From: an uncultured Lachnospiraceae bacterium
GTDB taxonomy: Bacteria > Bacillota > Clostridia > Lachnospirales > Lachnospiraceae
DNA: 18,010 bases
Assembly: GCA_946631935.1 (NCBI GenBank)
Contig: CAMPAP010000086.1
Coordinates: 1 to 18,010 of the forward strand
Reading direction: 5' to 3'
Below, in pieces: positions 14,132 to 18,010 of this stretch (its first letter is position 1; every line of letters begins with the position of its first letter). The notes below the pieces were generated by a model. That model did no database searches and had not been told where the DNA came from. It saw only the letters and a program-made list of their open reading frames with translations. Both the position numbers and the translations under genes were made by a program.

Positions 14132-15338
14132 AGCAAACGATAATTACTTGAAACTCCCCGGAAGCTATCTCTTTTCCACCATTGGAAAAAAGGTAAGGGA
14201 ATACCAGGAGGCTAATCCGGATGCAAAGATAATCAGGCTCGGCATCGGTGATGTCACCCAGCCTCTGGCTCCTGCCATAATATCCGCACTGCATGCCGCA
14301 GTTGACGAAATGGCTTCAAAGGAGACCTTTAAAGGCTACGCTCCGGATCTTGGATATGAGTTTTTGCGAAATGTGATCGCAGAAGAGGATTATAAGAGCA
14401 GGGGCTGTGATATTTCGGCTGACGAGATCTTTGTATCTGACGGAGCAAAGAGTGACTGTGCCAATATCCAGGAGATCTTTTCGACTGACAATAAGATCGC
14501 TGTGTGTGATCCTGTCTATCCTGTTTACGTTGATTCCAACGTTATGGCAGGAAGAACGGGCATTTATGATAAAAACACCGGGACCTGGTCCGATGTGATC
14601 TACATGCCCTGCACTGAAGAGAACGGATTCGTACCCATGCTTCCCGAAAAAACTCCGGATCTTATCTATCTGTGTTTTCCCAACAATCCCACGGGTTCTG
14701 CCATCAAAAAGAGCGAACTCCAGAAATGGGTGGACTATGCAAATAAGGTTGGTGCGATAATCCTTTACGATGCCGCATATGAAGCATATATTTCCGAGGA
14801 TGATGTTCCCCACAGCATTTTTGAGTGCGAGGGTGCAAGAGGATGTGCCATCGAGTTCAGATCTTTTTCAAAGAATGCCGGATTTACCGGTGTGCGTCTT
14901 GGATTTACAGTAATCCCCAAAGACCTTAAAGCAGGGGATACACTTCTTCATCCTCTCTGGGCAAGACGTCACGGAACAAAATATAACGGAGCTCCATATA
15001 TAGTCCAGAAAGCCGGTGAAGCTGTCTACTCCAGACAGGGTAAGAAGCAGCTTAAAGAGCAGGTTGCATATTACATGAACAATGCCAGGGTGATCTATGA
15101 CGGTCTTAAGAGTGCGGGATATAATGTCTCCGGAGGCGTGAACGCGCCTTATATCTGGCTTAAGGCTCCAAATGGCATGACAAGCTGGGAATTCTTTGAC
15201 TTTTTGCTTGATAAGGCACATGTCGTAGGAACTCCGGGTTCGGGCTTTGGACCCAGCGGAGAGCACTTCTTCAGACTTACCGCATTCGGAACTTACGAAA
15301 ACACTTTGGAAGCTGTTGAAAGGATCCGTAATCTGTGA
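14124..15338 (+). CDS. dapL: LL-diaminopimelate aminotransferase
   Basis: 404 residues. DapL converts tetrahydrodipicolinate directly to LL-diaminopimelate, the one-step route to lysine and peptidoglycan precursor. Evidence: opening DNYLKLPGSYLFSTIGKKV, RLGIGDVTQPL, FKGYAPDLGYEFLR, CFPNNPTG, and PLP Lys250 in FRSFSKNAGFTGVRLGF, which is characteristic of DapL. GTPGSGFGPSGE and FFRLTAFG near the end carry the substrate-binding Arg. AGGAG about 9 bases upstream of the ATG. Last gene of the six-gene operon; terminator follows. Confidence 0.95.
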   Translation: MVKANDNYLKLPGSYLFSTIGKKVREYQEANPDAKIIRLGIGDVTQPLAPAIISALHAAVDEMASKETFKGYAPDLGYEFLRNVIAEEDYKSRGCDISADEIFVSDGAKSDCANIQEIFSTDNKIAVCDPVYPVYVDSNVMAGRTGIYDKNTGTWSDVIYMPCTEENGFVPMLPEKTPDLIYLCFPNNPTGSAIKKSELQKWVDYANKVGAIILYDAAYEAYISEDDVPHSIFECEGARGCAIEFRSFSKNAGFTGVRLGFTVIPKDLKAGDTLLHPLWARRHGTKYNGAPYIVQKAGEAVYSRQGKKQLKEQVAYYMNNARVIYDGLKSAGYNVSGGVNAPYIWLKAPNGMTSWEFFDFLLDKAHVVGTPGSGFGPSGEHFFRLTAFGTYENTLEAVERIRNL

Positions 15339-15404
15339 TATATTTCAAAGCACATTTTTGAAATGATCACGAAAGCGGACTTTTGATCTGAAAACTTTAA
15401 TAAC

Positions 15405-15447
15405 GGGACCTGTATTTTTCCTCAGGGAAAAATACGGGTCCTTTTTT
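15405..15447 (+). terminator. Strong intrinsic terminator after dapL
   Basis: GGGACC(T)GTATTTTTCC (15405-15421 region) pairs with GGAAAAATAC(G)GGTCC (15426-15441 region) around a 4-base loop, with one internal mismatch, and six T follow (15442-15447). The 5' side also has an A/T-rich stem, so it may work in both directions. It closes the glycosyltransferase-to-dapL operon. Confidence 0.9.
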
Positions 15448-15469
15448 GTTTCCAAAACTGATCTGTATA

Positions 15470-15476
15470 GGGAGGT
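15470..15476 (+). promoter_or_regulatory. Ribosome site deciding a TTG start
   Basis: GGGAGGT sits 6 bases before TTG 15483. The next in-frame ATG (15519) has no comparable site, so TTG is taken as the start of the large secreted protein. Confidence 0.75.
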
Positions 15477-15482
15477 GGGTAT

Positions 15483-18010
15483 TTGAAAAAAGGTAATTGT
15501 AAAGATGTTTTTGGAAAAATGAGTGTGGGGAAAAAAATTGCAGGAAATAAAATTGCGGGAATAAGGATTTTTGCACTTATGCCTGTCATTATGGGAGCGG
15601 CGCTTTTGATTATTATTCACGCTCTTAAGGCGGGGGCATCGGTTTTTCCCACACCTGATGAAGTACTTCAAAGCTACAGAAACGATCCTTATAAGGGGTT
15701 CTATGAAGGAAGCCGGGGCATTGCATGGACATCTCTTCATCCGGGAGGATATGAGGTTAATTCAAACGGTGTATATGTTTACAGCGGCTCCGGTAATAAA
15801 TACAGAGGAGCAGAAGGTACGGAGGTGGTGCCTTCGGGAGTCATAGGAAGAAAGGATCCCGATGAAGTTCTGCCTCCCGGGCATCACTACTATGCAAGAC
15901 CCATAACAAATGATGTGGTCCCTGTAGGAAAGTGGGTTCTTGAACATCCGGACGGTAAATGCGTGCACGGCCCTTTTGCTGCGGGAAGGGATTTTGAATA
16001 TTACGGTATATCGGGACTTTCAAACGACAAATGCGGAAGAAGCTATGATTCCGGATGGAAAGGATATTGTGCCGACTGCGGAGAACCCGTTGCAGGCTTT
16101 GTGTATGCAGATAAGGAATGCGTAAAAAACACCGGATACATATTTGTGGGTGACAGCGTTTTTTCCCAAAAGTATCCCGTGGAATATGTATTTGTCTGCC
16201 CTGAATGCGGGGATAATATGGAAGTCAGTTTTTCAAGGAGCGTGCATATGTGCAGGTCCTATATTTCCTGCAACAGATACACGGTAAGATTTGATCCGAA
16301 CTGTACTGATCTGCAGGACGCAGATACTCATGACATGGATCCGCAGGTTTTTTATTACGGTGGAGCTCATGAATATGAAGGGGAGGAAGTATCCGGAGGA
16401 GAGACTCTTTCTCCCAACGAATATATCAGAAAAGGATATATTTTCTGCGGCTGGAGCGATACTCCTTCGGGAGAAGCGGTCTTTGAAGACGGAGCATGCG
16501 CTTCCTTGCTTGAAAGTCATTATGCTGTTCTGAATGCATCAGGTGATGGAAGCGATAATGCAGTGATAACTCTTTATGCTGTGTGGAAGGAGTCTGACTG
16601 CGCTCTTGAGATCTCGGCAGGAACTTTTGACGGACATCCCGGATATTATGACGGCGTTGTAAACGGAGAATATGAGGATGACAAAAACCGGTTTACAAAG
16701 GGATATATGTACAGTACATATATTGATGACGGAAAGCTTACGCCCCCTGAAGGATACAGTATCGTCCTTAATACCATAACGGGGGAAGATGCCTGCCATT
16801 CGGAAACATATCTGGCAGGATGGGTATATGAAAGCACTGACCCGGGTGCATCGGAAGCGGATGTAGGAAATAAATACGGTTTTATCATGAGGGGCAGCCT
16901 GTCAGGTAAGATCGAGAGATTCTATTCAGACGGAAGCGTATCATATCTTCATTCATCCGTGATCAAAGGAAATACTGACCGCTTTACGGCTCTTTGGAAA
17001 AGCGGAGGATTTACTCTTCCGGATGCTGCCGGAAGAGGTCTTATATTTGAAGGCTGGTATTCATCTCCGGATCTTTCTGATGACAGCTATGTCGGAAAAG
17101 CCGGGGATTTGATCTTTCCTGTTTCCGACATGGAACTGTATGCTTCCTACAAAGGTATCACACTGTCTGCAACTCCCGATTATATGGGGAGCGAAAAATT
17201 CGGAGAACTTCGTTATAAGGGCATCACGGATCTTTCGGTGGGAGAAAGAGGAGATGATCTTTTATATAAATATTTCTATTCGGACTCACCTTATGGAGGA
17301 TGGAAAGAGGCGGTAACTGAGGAAGGCAGCACCGGAGAAGTGCTTGGAAGAAGGGATTATTATGCAGGGGGTGAAGACCGTGAAATAACGGTACAGGTGA
17401 CCGGCATTTATAAGATCAGTCTTTGGGGAGGCTCCGGAGCATCTTATGAAGGATATCCCGGCGTTTCGGGAGATATGAATGAATGTGAAGTACTCCTTAA
17501 GGAGGGAGACAGGATAAGAATACATACCGGTATAAAGGGTGAGAGTGATACCGGTGATGACGGTGTTATCTGCGGCGGAGGAGAAGGGTCAGAGCTGTAT
17601 ATAAATGATGAGCTTTTTATGTCCGCATCAGGAGGCGACGGTGCCAGCTTTTTGCTTGATGTTGATAAAAGATTTGATCATACAGGGACTGTTCAGACGT
17701 TTACCGTAACTGCAGAGGCTGATTACAGATTGCAGGTTTACGGAGCAAAAGGAGGTTCTGCAGGAGGAGGACAATATGTCGGCGCCAACGGAGGATTTGC
17801 GGAGGGCACGGTGCATCTTATGCCGGGAGATGTTTTATACATATGTGCCGGAGGGATGAACGGATATAACGGCGGAGCCCTCGGAGGCCTTAATGCATAT
17901 GGCAGCAGGGGCGGAAGCGGAGGAGGCGCAACGCATATTGCATCATCCGACGGACTTCTCAGTTCATTTGATAATAAAAGAGGTGATATATATCTGGTTG
18001 CAGGCGGAGG
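15483..18010 (+). CDS. Large secreted protein with CxxC pairs, InlB-like repeats and glycine-rich domains (3' end outside window)
   Basis: The frame is open from TTG 15483 to the window edge: 842 residues without a stop. Basic N-terminus, then one hydrophobic helix (about 27-50, AGIRIFALMPVIMGAALLII), a signal anchor or signal peptide. Next a unique region with zinc-ribbon-like cysteines CADC (196-199) and CPEC (239-242). An InlB B-repeat/Flg_new-like unit runs at about 266-369 (FDPN, KGYIFCGWS, ITLYAVW), with a second, partial one around 515-556 (GLIFEGWY, MELYASY). Two glycine-rich units follow: a degenerate one from about 641 (GIYKISLWGGSG) and a better one from about 747 (DYRLQVYGAKGG, LMPGDVLYI, GGGATHIA, IYLVAGGG), matching the bacterial glycine-rich (ALK/LTK-type) domain. 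Probably a cell-surface or adhesin-like protein; anchoring cannot be judged because the C-terminus is missing. Confidence 0.85.
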   Translation, partial: MKKGNCKDVFGKMSVGKKIAGNKIAGIRIFALMPVIMGAALLIIIHALKAGASVFPTPDEVLQSYRNDPYKGFYEGSRGIAWTSLHPGGYEVNSNGVYVYSGSGNKYRGAEGTEVVPSGVIGRKDPDEVLPPGHHYYARPITNDVVPVGKWVLEHPDGKCVHGPFAAGRDFEYYGISGLSNDKCGRSYDSGWKGYCADCGEPVAGFVYADKECVKNTGYIFVGDSVFSQKYPVEYVFVCPECGDNMEVSFSRSVHMCRSYISCNRYTVRFDPNCTDLQDADTHDMDPQVFYYGGAHEYEGEEVSGGETLSPNEYIRKGYIFCGWSDTPSGEAVFEDGACASLLESHYAVLNASGDGSDNAVITLYAVWKESDCALEISAGTFDGHPGYYDGVVNGEYEDDKNRFTKGYMYSTYIDDGKLTPPEGYSIVLNTITGEDACHSETYLAGWVYESTDPGASEADVGNKYGFIMRGSLSGKIERFYSDGSVSYLHSSVIKGNTDRFTALWKSGGFTLPDAAGRGLIFEGWYSSPDLSDDSYVGKAGDLIFPVSDMELYASYKGITLSATPDYMGSEKFGELRYKGITDLSVGERGDDLLYKYFYSDSPYGGWKEAVTEEGSTGEVLGRRDYYAGGEDREITVQVTGIYKISLWGGSGASYEGYPGVSGDMNECEVLLKEGDRIRIHTGIKGESDTGDDGVICGGGEGSELYINDELFMSASGGDGASFLLDVDKRFDHTGTVQTFTVTAEADYRLQVYGAKGGSAGGGQYVGANGGFAEGTVHLMPGDVLYICAGGMNGYNGGALGGLNAYGSRGGSGGGATHIASSDGLLSSFDNKRGDIYLVAGG

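Noticed and set aside
15342..15364. 8-bp inverted repeat just after dapL
   Set aside because: A/T-rich, followed by no T-run; the stronger terminator at 15405-15447 explains the transcript end.

Overview
The window looks like chromosomal DNA from a Gram-positive anaerobe of the class Clostridia, most likely family Lachnospiraceae. The reasons are the moderate GC, strong GGAGG-type ribosome sites, two TTG starts, a ThiT-type vitamin transporter homologue, a Tad-type pilus cluster without secretin, DapL-type lysine synthesis and an InlB-repeat/glycine-rich surface protein. The family assignment is inference from gene content. No rRNA, tRNA, insertion sequence, phage gene or CRISPR array was seen.

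Layout. (1) Positions 1-2671 hold the 3' part of a large unrecognised protein with two C-terminal membrane helices, then a ThiT-like membrane protein. (2) Positions 2672-3132 are not empty. A 42-residue membrane peptide is encoded on the minus strand and converges on the ThiT-like gene. Right of it lie hairpins and a perfect 11-bp inverted repeat with candidate promoters firing both ways. An intrinsic terminator sits between the rightward promoter and the next gene. (3) Positions 3133-8545 are a compact Tad/Flp-like pilus operon: ATPase, two T2SF-type membrane platform proteins, a small pilin-like protein, two TadE/DUF4320-like pseudopilins, a SAF-domain CpaB-like protein and an A24 prepilin peptidase. 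(4) Positions 8634-9787 carry a DUF3737 beta-helix protein and a DUF1294 membrane protein. (5) Positions 9871-15338 are a tightly packed six-gene operon: glycosyltransferase 2, HisC, small multidrug export protein, SAM methyltransferase, Hsp33 and DapL, closed by a strong terminator at 15405-15447. (6) From 15483 to the window end runs a large secreted protein with two CxxC pairs, InlB-like repeats and two glycine-rich domains, truncated by the window edge.

How it fits together. The pilus genes form one transcription unit with short or negative spacers, so ATPase, platform, pilins and processing peptidase are probably made together; the leader terminator suggests attenuation. The downstream operon mixes amino-acid aminotransferases with redox stress (Hsp33) and transport genes and is probably housekeeping. 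The most interesting parts are the divergent regulatory region with its hidden small gene, the ThiT-like protein whose thiamine-contacting residues look replaced, the pilin lacking the usual Glu5, and the secreted protein with zinc-ribbon-like cysteines.
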